From Bacteroidales bacterium (GTDB lineage: Bacteria > Bacteroidota > Bacteroidia > Bacteroidales > Paludibacteraceae), in contig SUXC01000001.1 in the NCBI GenBank assembly GCA_015061165.1, positions 186,001 through 250,000 of the forward strand: DNA of 64,000 nt, given 5' to 3'. Position numbers and translations under genes: made by a program. Under the pieces are notes generated by a model, which searched no databases, had not been told where the DNA came from, and saw nothing but the letters and a program-made list of their open reading frames with translations. Of the stretch, positions 8,564 through 18,656 are shown one piece after another; positions within the stretch are counted from its first letter, which is position 1, and each line of letters begins with the position of its first letter.

Positions 8564-10074
8564 GTTGGATAAAAAAAATAGATAGTTACCTGCTCAAGCA
8601 TTTCCTTGGGTTGTTGGCGATGACGTTTATGATTTGCATCTTCATTCTGCTTATGCAGTTTGTGTGGATGCATATCAAGGACCTTGTAGGCAAAGGTGTG
8701 GAGGTCAGTGTGTTGGCGGAGTTCTTCATCTATGCTGTAGCATCGGTGGTGCCATTGGCATTGCCGTTGGCCATATTGTTGGCTTCGCTGATGACATTTG
8801 GCAATCTTGGTGAGAAGACCGAACTCACGGCCATGAAGGCAGCGGGTATCAGTCTGTTTCGCATCATGCGTCCACTCACAATCTCAATCATGTTTATTTG
8901 TGGCGGTGCATTTCTCTTCTCTAATTATGTGCTGCCCGTCTCGCAAGTCAAACTATGGGCACTGATTTTCTCGCTACGTCAGAAATCACCTGAACTGGAG
9001 ATTCCACAGGGCGAGTTTTACGATGGCATAGATGGATACAATATCTACGTGCGGCATAAGAACCCCAAGGTGGGTATGCTATACGACATGATGATTTATG
9101 ACTATTCTGAGGGATTCCAAAACGCTACTGTCATGGTGGCTGATTCGGGACAGATATTCTTTACAGAAGACAACAAACACCTGCTGCTGCGCTTGTATAG
9201 TGGCGAGTCGTTTGAAAATCTGGATCGTAAGCAGAAGCGAGCTACAAAATCCGAGAAGAATATTCCATATCGTCGCGAGGCATTTGCACAAAAACAACTG
9301 CTCATAGATTTTGATATGGAATTTAATAGATACGACGAAAATGTATTGAGCGATCAGCATGTGTCGAAAAATGTGGGGGAACTATGGCAGTCCATTGACT
9401 CGGTGCAGGTATTAGCGCACCAACGCAGTGCGGAGCAGAGTGCGGTGATAGTAGAAAATCATTATTTTGCTCGTGAGCGCAAAGCAGGGCGGATATTGGC
9501 AGATGAGGTATATGCAGCACCAGAAAACAAAGTGTATGATGTGGATACACTACTGGCCAGTTTAACTCCCGAAGAGCGGTATCGTGCCGCATCAGCAGCT
9601 TTGGAAAAAGCAAAATCGCAACGCGATAAAATAGACTACAATGCCCTCATGCTGGATGATTATCAACGTTATATCCGCAAGCATGAGATAGAATTGCACC
9701 GTAAGTTTACTTTAGCATTCGCATGTTTAGTATTCTTCTTTATCGGTGCACCATTGGGAGCTATCACGCGCAAGGGAGGGTTGGGTATGCCCGTAGTGAT
9801 TTCGGTGGTTATGTTCATTATATACTATATCATTGATAATACAGGTTATAAGATGGCACGTGAGGCATTATGGCCCTGCTGGGCAGGTATGTGGCTTAGT
9901 TCGATGGTGCTGTTGCCCATAGGTATCTTCCTGACCTATAAGGCAGCCACGGATTCGGCACTCTTTAATCCTGATGCATGGTTAAAAATATTTGGTAAAC
10001 TGAAACGATTAATATATAAAATATGGATACGATTGAACAAGCAATTGAAGACATTCGCGAAGGCAAATTCGTGA
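8560..10074 (+). CDS. LptF/LptG family permease (YjgP/YjgQ)
   Basis: 504 residues. This family forms the inner-membrane part of the Lpt machine that extracts lipopolysaccharide with the LptB ATPase. The N-terminus has membrane segments ([39 protein letters not shown]), a periplasmic region of ~230 residues follows, and three C-terminal membrane segments ([18 protein letters not shown] and on) end the protein. The [14 protein letters not shown] segment is characteristic. The start is GTG, overlapping the cdd stop by 4 bp. The 3' end overlaps ribBA by 52 bp. LptF and LptG cannot be told apart here, and no second paralogue is in the window. Confidence 0.85.
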   Translation: MSWIKKIDSYLLKHFLGLLAMTFMICIFILLMQFVWMHIKDLVGKGVEVSVLAEFFIYAVASVVPLALPLAILLASLMTFGNLGEKTELTAMKAAGISLFRIMRPLTISIMFICGGAFLFSNYVLPVSQVKLWALIFSLRQKSPELEIPQGEFYDGIDGYNIYVRHKNPKVGMLYDMMIYDYSEGFQNATVMVADSGQIFFTEDNKHLLLRLYSGESFENLDRKQKRATKSEKNIPYRREAFAQKQLLIDFDMEFNRYDENVLSDQHVSKNVGELWQSIDSVQVLAHQRSAEQSAVIVENHYFARERKAGRILADEVYAAPENKVYDVDTLLASLTPEERYRAASAALEKAKSQRDKIDYNALMLDDYQRYIRKHEIELHRKFTLAFACLVFFFIGAPLGAITRKGGLGMPVVISVVMFIIYYIIDNTGYKMAREALWPCWAGMWLSSMVLLPIGIFLTYKAATDSALFNPDAWLKIFGKLKRLIYKIWIRLNKQLKTFAKANS

Positions 10075-11252
10075 TAGTTGTGGATGATGAAGACCGTGAA
10101 AATGAAGGTGATTTCATCATCGCAGCCGAAAAGATAACACCCGAAAAGGTAAACTTTATGCTTCAACATGGGCGTGGAGTATTGTGTGTACCGCTGCCAG
10201 AAACACGTTGTGCGGAATTGGATTTGGTGCATCAGGTGTCAAACAATACTTCGATGCTGGGTACGCCATTCACGGTAACTGTGGATAAACTGGAAGGTTG
10301 TACCACAGGCGTAAGTGCCGAAGATCGTGCAGCGACCATTCGTGCATTGGCAGACCCTAATGCTAAGCCACAAGATTTTGGTCGCCCAGGACATATCAAT
10401 CCATTGTATGCACAAGAGCGTGGTGTGCTCAAACGTGCAGGACATACTGAGGCCGCAGTGGACTTGGCGCGCTTGGCAGGATTGCAACCAGTGGCAGCAT
10501 TGATTGAAATTATGAACGAGGACGGTACTATGGCGCGTATGCCACAGTTGGAAAAGGTAGCTGCTGAGTACGGGCTAAGCCTAATTTCGATTAAAGACTT
10601 GATAGCCTATCGTATGAAAAGCGATGAGGAAAAAGGCGAAGAGGCGATGAAGCAAGGGATACTTGTGGAGCGCGGTGAGACGGTGAGTCTGCCTACTGAA
10701 TATGGCGAGTTTATGCTCACCCCATTCCGTCAATTGAATAATGGATTGGAGCATATCGTATTGCAAAAAGGTGAATGGGCAGATGATGAACCTATCTTAT
10801 GCCGTGTACATTCATCGTGTATGACGGGCGATATATTCGGCTCAAAACGTTGCGAATGTGGTGAACAACTGCACAAAGCCATGCAGATGGTGGAGAAAGA
10901 GGGCAAAGGTATTATTGTTTATCTCAATCAAGAGGGACGTGGCATAGGATTGATGAACAAGATTCGCGCCTACAAACTGCAAGAGCAGGGCGAGGATACC
11001 GTAGAAGCCAATATCCATTTGGGTTTCCAACCTGATGAACGCGACTATGGCGTTGGGGCACAAATTCTGCAAATAATGGGTGCTAAGAAACTACGACTGA
11101 TGACCAACAATCCTGTGAAAAGGGTAGGGCTGGAGAGTTTTGGCATAGAAATTGTGGAGAATATTCCAATAGAGATAGCTCCTAATCCCTACAATTTACG
11201 CTATATGCAGACAAAAAAGGAGAAAATGTATCATAATCTAAACTTAGTGTAA
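10023..11252 (+). CDS. ribBA: Bifunctional DHBP synthase / GTP cyclohydrolase II
   Basis: 409 residues. The N-terminal half is 3,4-dihydroxy-2-butanone-4-phosphate synthase ([14 protein letters not shown] acidic Mg site, [24 protein letters not shown]). The C-terminal half is GTP cyclohydrolase II ([18 protein letters not shown] zinc Cys, [27 protein letters not shown]). Together they make the two precursors of riboflavin. The start at 10023 lies inside the preceding permease gene (52-bp overlap). It is supported because [15 protein letters not shown] is the conserved beginning of the DHBP domain. No FMN riboswitch is visible upstream. Confidence 0.94.
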   Translation: MDTIEQAIEDIREGKFVIVVDDEDRENEGDFIIAAEKITPEKVNFMLQHGRGVLCVPLPETRCAELDLVHQVSNNTSMLGTPFTVTVDKLEGCTTGVSAEDRAATIRALADPNAKPQDFGRPGHINPLYAQERGVLKRAGHTEAAVDLARLAGLQPVAALIEIMNEDGTMARMPQLEKVAAEYGLSLISIKDLIAYRMKSDEEKGEEAMKQGILVERGETVSLPTEYGEFMLTPFRQLNNGLEHIVLQKGEWADDEPILCRVHSSCMTGDIFGSKRCECGEQLHKAMQMVEKEGKGIIVYLNQEGRGIGLMNKIRAYKLQEQGEDTVEANIHLGFQPDERDYGVGAQILQIMGAKKLRLMTNNPVKRVGLESFGIEIVENIPIEIAPNPYNLRYMQTKKEKMYHNLNLV

Positions 11253-11253
11253 C

Positions 11254-12531
11254 ATGAAACGAGTATTTTTATTTATCTTTTTGATGACAATGTGCATAGG
11301 GCAATTGTCAATTGTGAGAGCAGATCAAACTGTGACTGTTACTGCTACTAATGCAGATATATCTGAGGACCTTGACCTCAAGACCGTGGCTACGCTATTT
11401 GGACAAGCCAAAGACTTGGAGCAGTTTGAGCAAATGCTTAATAACCCTGACTCTGCTTTTTCTAACCTCGATTTGAACGGAGATGGCAATGTGGACTATC
11501 TGCGTGTGATAGAAACGGCAGATCAAAACCGTCACTTGATAGTTATTCAAGCAGTATTGGCAAAGGATATTTATCAGGATGTGGCTTCTATCTTTGTGGA
11601 GAAAGACCCAGAGTCGGAATCAGTAACGGTGCAAGTGATAGGCGATGAATATATATATGGTGCAGATTATATCATTGAGCCTGTGTATATCTACCGTCCT
11701 GTTATTTATGATTGGTTTTGGGGACCATCGTGGGTATGCTGGCATTCGCCATTCTACTGGGACTATTGGCCTACATGGTGGCATCCATATCACTGTATAG
11801 CCCATCACTTGTACTGGGATCATATCTATTGGCATCACCACTACTATCCTATATGCACATATCGTACAGGTCATCACCATCATCCACACTATGCGCCTAT
11901 GCGTGACCGTGTAAGTCGTTCTGACTATGCAACACGTCATCCAGAACGTTCGTTTGCTTCGCGCAATGCATCGCGTAATTATACCAATGCGCGTTCCTTT
12001 GATCGTAATCGCCAAACGGCAGTACGTAGTGCCAGTGATTCGCGTGTAGGAACAGATAGCAGAGGTGCAGCGACTCGTGTCTCTAATCGCAGCACCGCCA
12101 CAGCATCGCGCACTTTTGGTAGTAGCAATGTGCGTAGTAGTGCGGACAATGCAGCTACACGTGGTACAGCCACGCGAAACACCTCTGTTAGTAGAGGCAC
12201 GTCATCTTCACGCAGTAATGCCGTATCTACCACAACTCGTTCGACATCTAATCGCAGCAGTGCAGTAGCGACGCCTTCGCGCAGTGCATCTACAGTTACC
12301 CGTTCTTCTGCTACTCGCTCTACTGCGCCTTCAGTGAATCGCTCCAGCAGTTCTTCGACAATGCGTTCGAGTAGTAACGCGGGTACGCGTTCCAGCAGCA
12401 GTTCGGCTGTTCGCTCATCAGGTAGTTCATCTATGCGTTCTTCGGGAGGTAGTTACTCATCTGGTGGTTCGTCTATGCGCTCATCTGGCGGAGGCTCATC
12501 CTCTCGCGGTGGTGGAGGTACACGCAGGTAA
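11254..12531 (+). CDS. Secreted protein with H/W/Y-rich core and Ser/Arg-rich tail
   Basis: 425 residues starting 1 bp after ribBA. A signal peptide (~1-23) is followed by a folded domain to ~150 that holds an EF-hand-like loop, DLNGDGNVDYLR, and resembles hypothetical Bacteroidota periplasmic proteins. Residues ~150-215 are extremely rich in His, Trp and Tyr (YWDYWPTWWHPYHC, YWHHHYYP, GHHHHPHY), which could bind metal. Residues ~220-425 are a disordered tail of Ser, Arg, Thr and Gly ending SSRGGGGTRR. I do not recognise a function. The tail codons are varied, so it is not a simple DNA repeat. Confidence 0.7.
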   Translation: MKRVFLFIFLMTMCIGQLSIVRADQTVTVTATNADISEDLDLKTVATLFGQAKDLEQFEQMLNNPDSAFSNLDLNGDGNVDYLRVIETADQNRHLIVIQAVLAKDIYQDVASIFVEKDPESESVTVQVIGDEYIYGADYIIEPVYIYRPVIYDWFWGPSWVCWHSPFYWDYWPTWWHPYHCIAHHLYWDHIYWHHHYYPICTYRTGHHHHPHYAPMRDRVSRSDYATRHPERSFASRNASRNYTNARSFDRNRQTAVRSASDSRVGTDSRGAATRVSNRSTATASRTFGSSNVRSSADNAATRGTATRNTSVSRGTSSSRSNAVSTTTRSTSNRSSAVATPSRSASTVTRSSATRSTAPSVNRSSSSSTMRSSSNAGTRSSSSSAVRSSGSSSMRSSGGSYSSGGSSMRSSGGGSSSRGGGGTRR

Positions 12532-12554
12532 TAGAAAGATTAGCATATACACAT

Positions 12555-12587
12555 AAAAAGAGTTGCCTAATTAGGCAACTCTTTTTT
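12555..12587. terminator. Bidirectional terminator between the secreted gene and ppdK
   Basis: AAAAAGAGTTGCCTAATTAGGCAACTCTTTTTT is a near-perfect palindrome with A and T tails, so it can end transcription from both sides. Confidence 0.9.
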
Positions 12588-12596
12588 GTATAATAA

Positions 12597-12637
12597 TCCA
12601 ATTTGTCAGACTATTCTGAATTGTCTGACAAATTGGA
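12597..12637 (-). terminator. Long hairpin at the 3' end of ppdK
   Basis: Perfect 15-bp arms TCCAATTTGTCAGAC / GTCTGACAAATTGGA with an 11-nt loop lie 10 bp past the ppdK stop. There is no T run of its own; it probably protects the ppdK mRNA 3' end together with the terminator at 12555. Confidence 0.6.
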
Positions 12638-12646
12638 CAATCTTAA

Positions 12647-15370
12647 TTACCCCTCTACAGCAGCTTGTGCAGCAGCCAAACGTGCGATTGGAACGCGGAA
12701 TGGAGAGCAAGATGCGTAGTTCATACCTACCTTAGCGCAGAACTTAACTGAGCTTGGTTCACCACCGTGCTCACCGCAGATACCTGTGCGCAATCCTGGA
12801 CGAACAGCACGGCCTTTCTCTACTGCCATTTGAATGAGTTGACCTACACCGTTTTGATCCAATACTTGGAATGGATCAACCTTCAAGATCTTTTGCTCGA
12901 GATATACAGGCAAGAAACTTGCAATATCGTCGCGGCTATAGCCGAAGGTCATCTGTGTCAAGTCGTTGGTACCGAATGAGAAGTATTGAGCCTCAGTAGC
13001 GATGCGGTCTGCAGTAAGGGCAGCACGTGGAATCTCAATCATAGTACCGATTTCGAACTCTACCTCTGTGCCGTACTCAGCAAACACCTCTTTAGCTACC
13101 TTCTCAATGATCTCCTTTTGTTGGTGGAACTCATAGAGAATACCGATGAGTGGAACCATGATCTCTGGCATTGGGTTCTTACCCTCAAGTTTAAGCTCGC
13201 AAGCAGCGCTCAAAATAGCGCGAGTTTGCATAGCAGTAATCTCAGGGAAGGTAATACCGAGACGGCAACCACGGTGACCAAGCATTGGGTTGTTCTCTGC
13301 GAGAGAGTCAACGCGTTGCTTAATCTCTTGTACGCTCACACCCATCTCCTTAGCCATAACCTCTTGACCAGCAGCATCGTGTGGCACGAACTCGTGCAAT
13401 GGTGGGTCAAGCAGACGGATATTCACTGGATAGCCATCCATAGCCTCAAGGATACCCTTGAAGTCAGCTTTTTGGTAAGGGAGAAGTTTTGCCAATGCTT
13501 TCTCACGACCCTCAGCAGTCTTAGAAAGAATCATCTCACGCATAGCCACGATCTTCTTATCCTCGAAGAACATGTGCTCGGTACGAGTAAGTCCGATACC
13601 CTTAGCACCGAAGTCACGAGCTACTTGTGCATCGTGTGGCGTATCCGCGTTGGTACGAACTTGAAGGTGAGTATATTTGTCGCAGAGATCCATGAGCTCT
13701 TTGAAGTCGCCGCTCAATTCAGCAGCCTTGGTTGGGATTTGACCTGCATATACTTGACCTGTAGAACCGTTGATAGAGATATAATCGCCTTCTTTATAGG
13801 TAACACCTTCAATAGTCAAGGTCTTAGCCTTGTAATCTACTACGATTGCACCTGCACCCGATACGCAGCATTTACCCATACCACGTGCTACCACAGCAGC
13901 GTGAGAGGTCATACCACCGCGAGCAGTCAGGATACCTTCAGCAGCAGACATACCTGCCAAATCCTCTGGGCTGGTCTCGATACGAACCATAACGACTTTC
14001 TTGCCTTCCTTGTGCCATTCTTGAGCATCGTCTGCGTGGAATACGATTTGACCACATGCAGCACCTGGGCTGGCTGGCAAACCTTGTGTAATCACCTTAG
14101 CGGTCTTCAATGCTGCCTTGTCGAATACAGGGTGGAGCAGCTCATCAAGTTTTTGTGGTTCGCAGCGCATAATAGCTGTCTTCTCATCAATAAGACCCTC
14201 GTGAACGAGGTCCATAGCAATCTTCACCATTGCTGTACCAGTACGCTTACCGTTGCGTGTTTGGAGGAACCAGAGTTTGCCCTCTTGTACGGTGAACTCC
14301 ATATCTTGCATATCGCGGTAGTGGTTCTCCAGTTTGTTTTGGATAGCATCGAGTTGAGCGTAAATCTCTGGCATAGCCTCTTCCATAGATGGATATTTGC
14401 TTGCGCGCTCTTCCTCGCTGATGCCTTGGAGTGCTGCCCAACGGCGGCTACCCTCAATAGTGATTTGTTGAGGAGTACGGATACCTGCAACCACGTCCTC
14501 ACCTTGAGCATTTACGAGATACTCACCATTGAAGAGGTTCTCACCAGTAGCAGCATCACGGCTGAAGCATACACCTGTAGCAGAGGTATCGCCCATGTTA
14601 CCAAATACCATGGCTTGTACGGTAACGGCTGTTCCCCATTCATCTGGAATTCCTTCCATCTTACGGTAGAGGATAGCGCGCTCGTTCATCCAACTGCGGA
14701 ACACAGCGCAGATAGCACCCCAAAGTTGCTCTACTGGGTTGGTTGGGAAGTCATGACCTGTTTGCTCTTTGATAGCCGTTTTGAAGCGGGCTACGAGGAG
14801 TTTGAGTTCATCTACGGTCAAGTCTTTATCAAGTTTGATACCGCGAATCTCTTTAACCTCATCAATGATTGCCTCAAATGGGTCAATATCTTCTTTGTTA
14901 ACTGGTTTCATACCAAGCACTACGTCACCGTACATTTGTACGAAACGGCGGTAACTGTCGTACACAAAGTGAGGGTTATTGGTCTTTGCAGCCAAACCAG
15001 CAGCTACCTCATCGTTCAAACCAAGGTTGAGGATAGTATCCATCATACCTGGCATAGAAGCACGAGCACCCGAGCGAACGCTTACCAAAAGTGGGTTACT
15101 TGGATCGCCAAAGTTATTATTCATTAAACTCTCAATGTGAGCAACTGCAGCAGTTACCTCATCATTAAGTACTTCTACGATCTTCTCTTGACCTACCTCG
15201 TAGTACTCATTGCAAACATCCGTGGTGATAGTGAATCCTGGAGGCACTGGTACGCCCACAAGGTTCATCTCAGCAAGGTTTGCGCCTTTACCGCCCAATA
15301 CTTCGCGCATTTGAGCGTTACCTTCAGCTTGTCCGTTACCAAAGGTGTAAACACGTTTCTTGTTGTCCAT
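12647..15370 (-). CDS. ppdK: Pyruvate, phosphate dikinase
   Basis: 907 residues, full length. It interconverts pyruvate + ATP + Pi and phosphoenolpyruvate + AMP + PPi in the cytosol, a common glycolytic or gluconeogenic step in anaerobes. The nucleotide-binding N-terminus has GGKGANLAEM and SVRSGARASMPGMMDT. The swivelling phosphohistidine domain has GGMTSHAAVVARGMGKCC. The C-terminal barrel has GTNDLTQMTFGYSRDD and the catalytic Cys in CGEHGGEP. It is a single-gene unit with its own promoter and terminator. Its codon use is more biased than its neighbours', which suggests high expression. Confidence 0.95.
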   Translation of the reverse strand: MDNKKRVYTFGNGQAEGNAQMREVLGGKGANLAEMNLVGVPVPPGFTITTDVCNEYYEVGQEKIVEVLNDEVTAAVAHIESLMNNNFGDPSNPLLVSVRSGARASMPGMMDTILNLGLNDEVAAGLAAKTNNPHFVYDSYRRFVQMYGDVVLGMKPVNKEDIDPFEAIIDEVKEIRGIKLDKDLTVDELKLLVARFKTAIKEQTGHDFPTNPVEQLWGAICAVFRSWMNERAILYRKMEGIPDEWGTAVTVQAMVFGNMGDTSATGVCFSRDAATGENLFNGEYLVNAQGEDVVAGIRTPQQITIEGSRRWAALQGISEEERASKYPSMEEAMPEIYAQLDAIQNKLENHYRDMQDMEFTVQEGKLWFLQTRNGKRTGTAMVKIAMDLVHEGLIDEKTAIMRCEPQKLDELLHPVFDKAALKTAKVITQGLPASPGAACGQIVFHADDAQEWHKEGKKVVMVRIETSPEDLAGMSAAEGILTARGGMTSHAAVVARGMGKCCVSGAGAIVVDYKAKTLTIEGVTYKEGDYISINGSTGQVYAGQIPTKAAELSGDFKELMDLCDKYTHLQVRTNADTPHDAQVARDFGAKGIGLTRTEHMFFEDKKIVAMREMILSKTAEGREKALAKLLPYQKADFKGILEAMDGYPVNIRLLDPPLHEFVPHDAAGQEVMAKEMGVSVQEIKQRVDSLAENNPMLGHRGCRLGITFPEITAMQTRAILSAACELKLEGKNPMPEIMVPLIGILYEFHQQKEIIEKVAKEVFAEYGTEVEFEIGTMIEIPRAALTADRIATEAQYFSFGTNDLTQMTFGYSRDDIASFLPVYLEQKILKVDPFQVLDQNGVGQLIQMAVEKGRAVRPGLRTGICGEHGGEPSSVKFCAKVGMNYASCSPFRVPIARLAAAQAAVEG

Positions 15371-15466
15371 TTCTTAAAAAATCTTTTATAATGTTAATAA
15401 ATAATTATCCTATATTTCCACATATCCTTTCTACAGATGAATAGAGTGGAGTTCTCAAACAGCCTG

Positions 15467-15497
15467 CAAAGGTACAACTTTTTTTTCAAATATGCAA
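15467..15497 (-). promoter_or_regulatory. Promoter for ppdK
   Basis: Minus-strand TTG (15497-15495), 20-nt spacer, TACCTTTG (15474-15467). The leader is ~90 nt. Confidence 0.75.
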
Positions 15498-15543
15498 ATT
15501 ATATTCTATAATTCCCATTATTTTCTGTTTTTATGGCAATTAT

Positions 15544-15574
15544 TTGCATTTTTATCAAAATTATTGTACCTTTG
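15544..15574 (+). promoter_or_regulatory. Promoter for fabD
   Basis: TTG at 15544-15546, 20-nt spacer, TACCTTTG at 15567-15574. Confidence 0.8.
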
Positions 15575-15616
15575 CACCAAATTTTGCAAGTGTATTAACA
15601 ATTAAACAATATTACG

Positions 15617-16495
15617 ATGCAACACAACAAAATAGTTTTTGTTTTTCCCGGACAGGGTGCTCAATATGTGGGCATGGGAAAAGATTTATACGATAATTAT
15701 CCGTTGGCGCGTGAATTGATGATTCAGGCCAACGAGGAATTAGGTTTTGCAATTACTGACATCATGTTTGAAGGGACGGAAGAAGATCTTAGACAAACAC
15801 GTGTTACACAACCTGCAATATTTCTACATTCGGTGGTAGCATGTCGCTTGATGACCAAATTACGTCCAGATATGGTGGCAGGTCATAGTTTGGGCGAGTT
15901 CTCGGCTTTGGTCATTGCTGGTGCATTGGATATGGGTGATGGTTTGCGTTTGGTGAGTCAGCGCGCTCAAGCTATGCAGGAGGCTTGTGAACTCAGTCCA
16001 GGCACGATGGCTGCGGTGTTGGGATTGCCTGATGATAAGGTGGCAGAAGTGTGTGGCAGTGTGGAGGATGTGGTGGTCGCTGCCAACTATAATTGCCCTG
16101 GTCAGGTGGTCATTTCTGGTTCGCTCAGTGGGGTAGAGCAGGCATGCAAAGCATTAAAGGAAGTGGGTGCTAAACGAGCATTGAAGCTTCCTGTGAGTGG
16201 TGCTTTCCATTCGCCGTTAATGCAACCTGCGGCAGAGCGTTTGCAAAAAGCAATCATGGACACATCGTTTTATACGCCTATATTCCCGATATATCAAAAT
16301 GTTAGTGCGCGTGCGGAAAAGAACAAACATATAATTCAAAAGCAACTACTGGAACAATTAACTTCGCCTGTTCGTTGGACACAGAGTGTGCAACAAATGG
16401 TGGCAGATGGCGCAACTATGTTTTATGAGTTTGGTCCAGGCGATGTACTTAAAGGACTTATTCGAAAAATCAACTCAGATGTAGAAGTTGGATAA
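15617..16495 (+). CDS. fabD: Malonyl-CoA:ACP transacylase
   Basis: 292 residues, the usual size. It moves the malonyl group from CoA to acyl carrier protein to start fatty acid elongation. [16 protein letters not shown] is the N-terminal oxyanion-hole loop. [11 protein letters not shown] carries the catalytic Ser, and GAFHSPLM carries the catalytic His. The rest of the fatty acid genes are not adjacent. It has its own promoter, and the next promoter starts ~50 bp after its stop. Confidence 0.93.
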   Translation: MQHNKIVFVFPGQGAQYVGMGKDLYDNYPLARELMIQANEELGFAITDIMFEGTEEDLRQTRVTQPAIFLHSVVACRLMTKLRPDMVAGHSLGEFSALVIAGALDMGDGLRLVSQRAQAMQEACELSPGTMAAVLGLPDDKVAEVCGSVEDVVVAANYNCPGQVVISGSLSGVEQACKALKEVGAKRALKLPVSGAFHSPLMQPAAERLQKAIMDTSFYTPIFPIYQNVSARAEKNKHIIQKQLLEQLTSPVRWTQSVQQMVADGATMFYEFGPGDVLKGLIRKINSDVEVG

Positions 16496-16546
16496 TATAG
16501 TAAAATATGGTATTAGTAAAAATTTTTTATAAAAAACGGAAAAACA

Positions 16547-16578
16547 TTTGCGTATTTCAAAAAAAAGCAGTACCTTTG
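16547..16578 (+). promoter_or_regulatory. Promoter for yceD-rpmF
   Basis: TTTG at 16547-16550, 20-nt spacer, TACCTTTG at 16571-16578. Confidence 0.8.
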
Positions 16579-16606
16579 CACGCTGATTTTGCAGAATTGT
16601 GGAGAA

Positions 16607-17035
16607 ATGAGCGAGAATACGAAGCATATCGTACAACTTGATAAATTGGAAATAGGGGAGCATCTGTTTGATTTACAATTGGATAGCTCTTATTTCTCAA
16701 CTATTGAGAACTCTGAATTGCTGGGTGGTACGGTAGACGTGAAGGTACGTCTTGATCTCCGCAAGGAGGACTTTGCAGTTGATGTGGACATTGTGGGGCA
16801 AGTGCAAGTAACTTGTGATCGATGTCTTGACTCTATGGATGTGGATGTGGATATATATGAGGAAGAATTAGAGTTTGAGGAAGATACTAAGCAAATAGAC
16901 CTTGCATGGTTAGCATATGAATTGATCATCGTGAATCTCCCGCTGGTGCATAGTCACCAAGAGGGTGGTTGTAATCCAGAGATGGATGCGCTTCTCCAAG
17001 ACCACCTTTGCACGCAGTTGGATGATGAAGAATGA
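16607..17035 (+). CDS. yceD: DUF177 (YceD) family protein
   Basis: 142 residues from the ATG at 16607, preceded by ggag. An upstream in-frame TTG at 16589 lies only ~10 nt from the -7 box and is not plausible. CDRCLDSMDVDV is the DUF177 cysteine signature, and the acidic C-terminus is typical. YceD is linked to 23S rRNA accumulation in bacteria and plants and is nearly always encoded just before rpmF, as here. The Cys pair here plus a later Cys may bind metal (inference). Confidence 0.85.
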   Translation: MSENTKHIVQLDKLEIGEHLFDLQLDSSYFSTIENSELLGGTVDVKVRLDLRKEDFAVDVDIVGQVQVTCDRCLDSMDVDVDIYEEELEFEEDTKQIDLAWLAYELIIVNLPLVHSHQEGGCNPEMDALLQDHLCTQLDDEE

Positions 17036-17140
17036 TATATGAGGGGGAAAAGGATAGCGAACAGTCGTTCTGCGTGGCTGGACAATGGAATGGACTCCCT
17101 GACATAACAACTAAAAAAACTAATAAAATAATAAAGAACT

Positions 17141-17326
17141 ATGGCACATCCAAAAAGAAGACAATCGCACACCAGACAAGCGAAACGTCGTACTCATGAC
17201 AAAGCAAAAATGCCAGCATTGGCAATTTGCCCTAACTGTGGCGCTCACTACATTTATCACACTATCTGCCCAACTTGCGGATACTATCGTGGTAAATTGG
17301 CTGTAGAGCAAGCTGCAGAAGCCTAA
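17141..17326 (+). CDS. rpmF: 50S ribosomal protein L32
   Basis: 61 residues. It starts with MAHPKRRQSHTRQAKRRTHD, the basic RNA-binding N-terminus, and has the zinc ribbon CPNCG...CPTCG (zinc-binding C+ form). It follows yceD by ~105 bp that contain no further gene or promoter, so the two share a transcript. Confidence 0.96.
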   Translation: MAHPKRRQSHTRQAKRRTHDKAKMPALAICPNCGAHYIYHTICPTCGYYRGKLAVEQAAEA

Positions 17327-17384
17327 GTGTAGCGATTCAGCATGAGACGTCGAGAGACGAATATGCTACGTTTGAACACGACCA

Positions 17385-17420
17385 ATATAGGCTCTGAGCT
17401 AAGCTCGGAGCCTATATTTT
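17385..17420 (+). terminator. Terminator after rpmF
   Basis: ATATAGGCTC-GAGCT pairs with AGCTC-GAGCCTATAT across two bases, followed by TTTT. Confidence 0.85.
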
Positions 17421-17490
17421 GAAATCAACCAAGACCTTTGCGTGAAAAAAGAACTAATTAACTAAACCAAAATTATTTACTAATAGAATT

Positions 17491-18546
17491 ATGTTTGATC
17501 CAAACAACCGCACCCCACGCCGTGGTGGCTACTCGCAAGATGCGAATCCGCGTGAGCATAATGGCGTACACTATTCAGCCGACGGAGCGTCAATCCGTCC
17601 TCGCTTTAATGCACCTACAGAACGTCCTAATCGTGAGGGAGGAAGACAACGTCAACGATTTACACGCACGGCAGGAGCTGTACGCGTAGAGAAAGTAGAA
17701 AGACGTCCATCTTTTCATGCTGAAGGTGAAGCAACTGCTGAACGTCAGTTCAGACCAAGACAACAACATAACCCTGGTGTATATTCGCAACGCAAGCGCC
17801 AAGAGTATGTTAAGAATTATGAAGACCCAACCAAGCCAATTCGCTTGAATAAATATCTGGCTAATGCAGGTATCTGTTCGCGCCGCGAAGCCGATGACTT
17901 TATCCTCGCTGGTGTGATTACGGTGAACGGAGAAGTGGTGGATAATCTCGGTGCTAAAGTATTACCAACTGATAAGGTGATGTTCCATAACCAACCTGTT
18001 CGACGTGAGCGTAAGGTATATATCTTGCTCAATAAACCCAAAAATACGGTAACTACTACCGATGATCCACAGGAGCGCCACACCGTATTAGATATCGTGC
18101 GTAACGCGTGCGCGGAGCGTATCTATCCTGTGGGCCGATTAGACCGTAATACGACGGGCGTATTGCTCCTTACCAACGATGGCGACCTTGCGGCTAAACT
18201 TACTCACCCAAAATTTGGTAAGAAGAAGATTTATGCAGTTACACTTGACCGCGACTTGGAAGAAGCAGATGAAACTATTTTGCGAGCAGGTGTGATGATT
18301 GAAGATGAGAAAGTGGCACCTGATGCATTAGAATTTCCACAGGAAGATCGCAAGCATATTGGCATAGAGATTCACTCTGGACAAAACCGTGTGGTGCGTC
18401 GTATGTTTGAGAAGGTGGGCTACCGTGTAACCAAATTGGATCGTGTTTCCTTTGCAGGACTGACCAAGAAGAATGTGGCACGTGGCAAATATCGTTTCCT
18501 CACTCCTAAAGAGGTAGCGATGCTGCAAATGGGTGCATTCGAATAA
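17491..18546 (+). CDS. rluB: 23S rRNA pseudouridine synthase RluB/RsuA family, with basic N-terminal extension
   Basis: 351 residues. Residues 1-~115 are a disordered basic extension rich in Arg, Gly and Gln, common in Bacteroidota members. An S4 RNA-binding domain follows (LNKYLANAGICSRREADDFI). The catalytic domain has VGRLDRNTTGVLLLTNDG with the catalytic Asp, and GQNRVVRRMFEKVGY. The enzyme isomerises a uridine in rRNA; E. coli RluB acts on 23S U2605. RluB fits better than RsuA or RluE given the S4 domain and the long tails, but the site is inferred. Confidence 0.85.
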   Translation: MFDPNNRTPRRGGYSQDANPREHNGVHYSADGASIRPRFNAPTERPNREGGRQRQRFTRTAGAVRVEKVERRPSFHAEGEATAERQFRPRQQHNPGVYSQRKRQEYVKNYEDPTKPIRLNKYLANAGICSRREADDFILAGVITVNGEVVDNLGAKVLPTDKVMFHNQPVRRERKVYILLNKPKNTVTTTDDPQERHTVLDIVRNACAERIYPVGRLDRNTTGVLLLTNDGDLAAKLTHPKFGKKKIYAVTLDRDLEEADETILRAGVMIEDEKVAPDALEFPQEDRKHIGIEIHSGQNRVVRRMFEKVGYRVTKLDRVSFAGLTKKNVARGKYRFLTPKEVAMLQMGAFE

Positions 18547-18557
18547 TACTACTTAGT

Positions 18558-18588
18558 AACAAAGTGAGGGGCTCTCTCTCACTTTGTT
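18558..18588 (+). terminator. Terminator after the pseudouridine synthase
   Basis: AACAAAGTGAG and CTCACTTTGTT pair around a 9-nt loop. A degenerate ~10-bp iterated tract (ctatgagccc-like) follows at 18591-18630. Confidence 0.7.
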
Positions 18589-18656
18589 TCCTATGAGCCC
18601 CATGTCTCCCATGAGTCTTATGAACCCTATAAGAAAACAATAAAAACAACCATATC

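Noticed and set aside
12986..15127. 713-codon open frame antisense to ppdK
   Set aside because: It mirrors the strongly biased codons of ppdK, has no family motif, and reads Cys/His/Leu-rich text typical of an antisense shadow.
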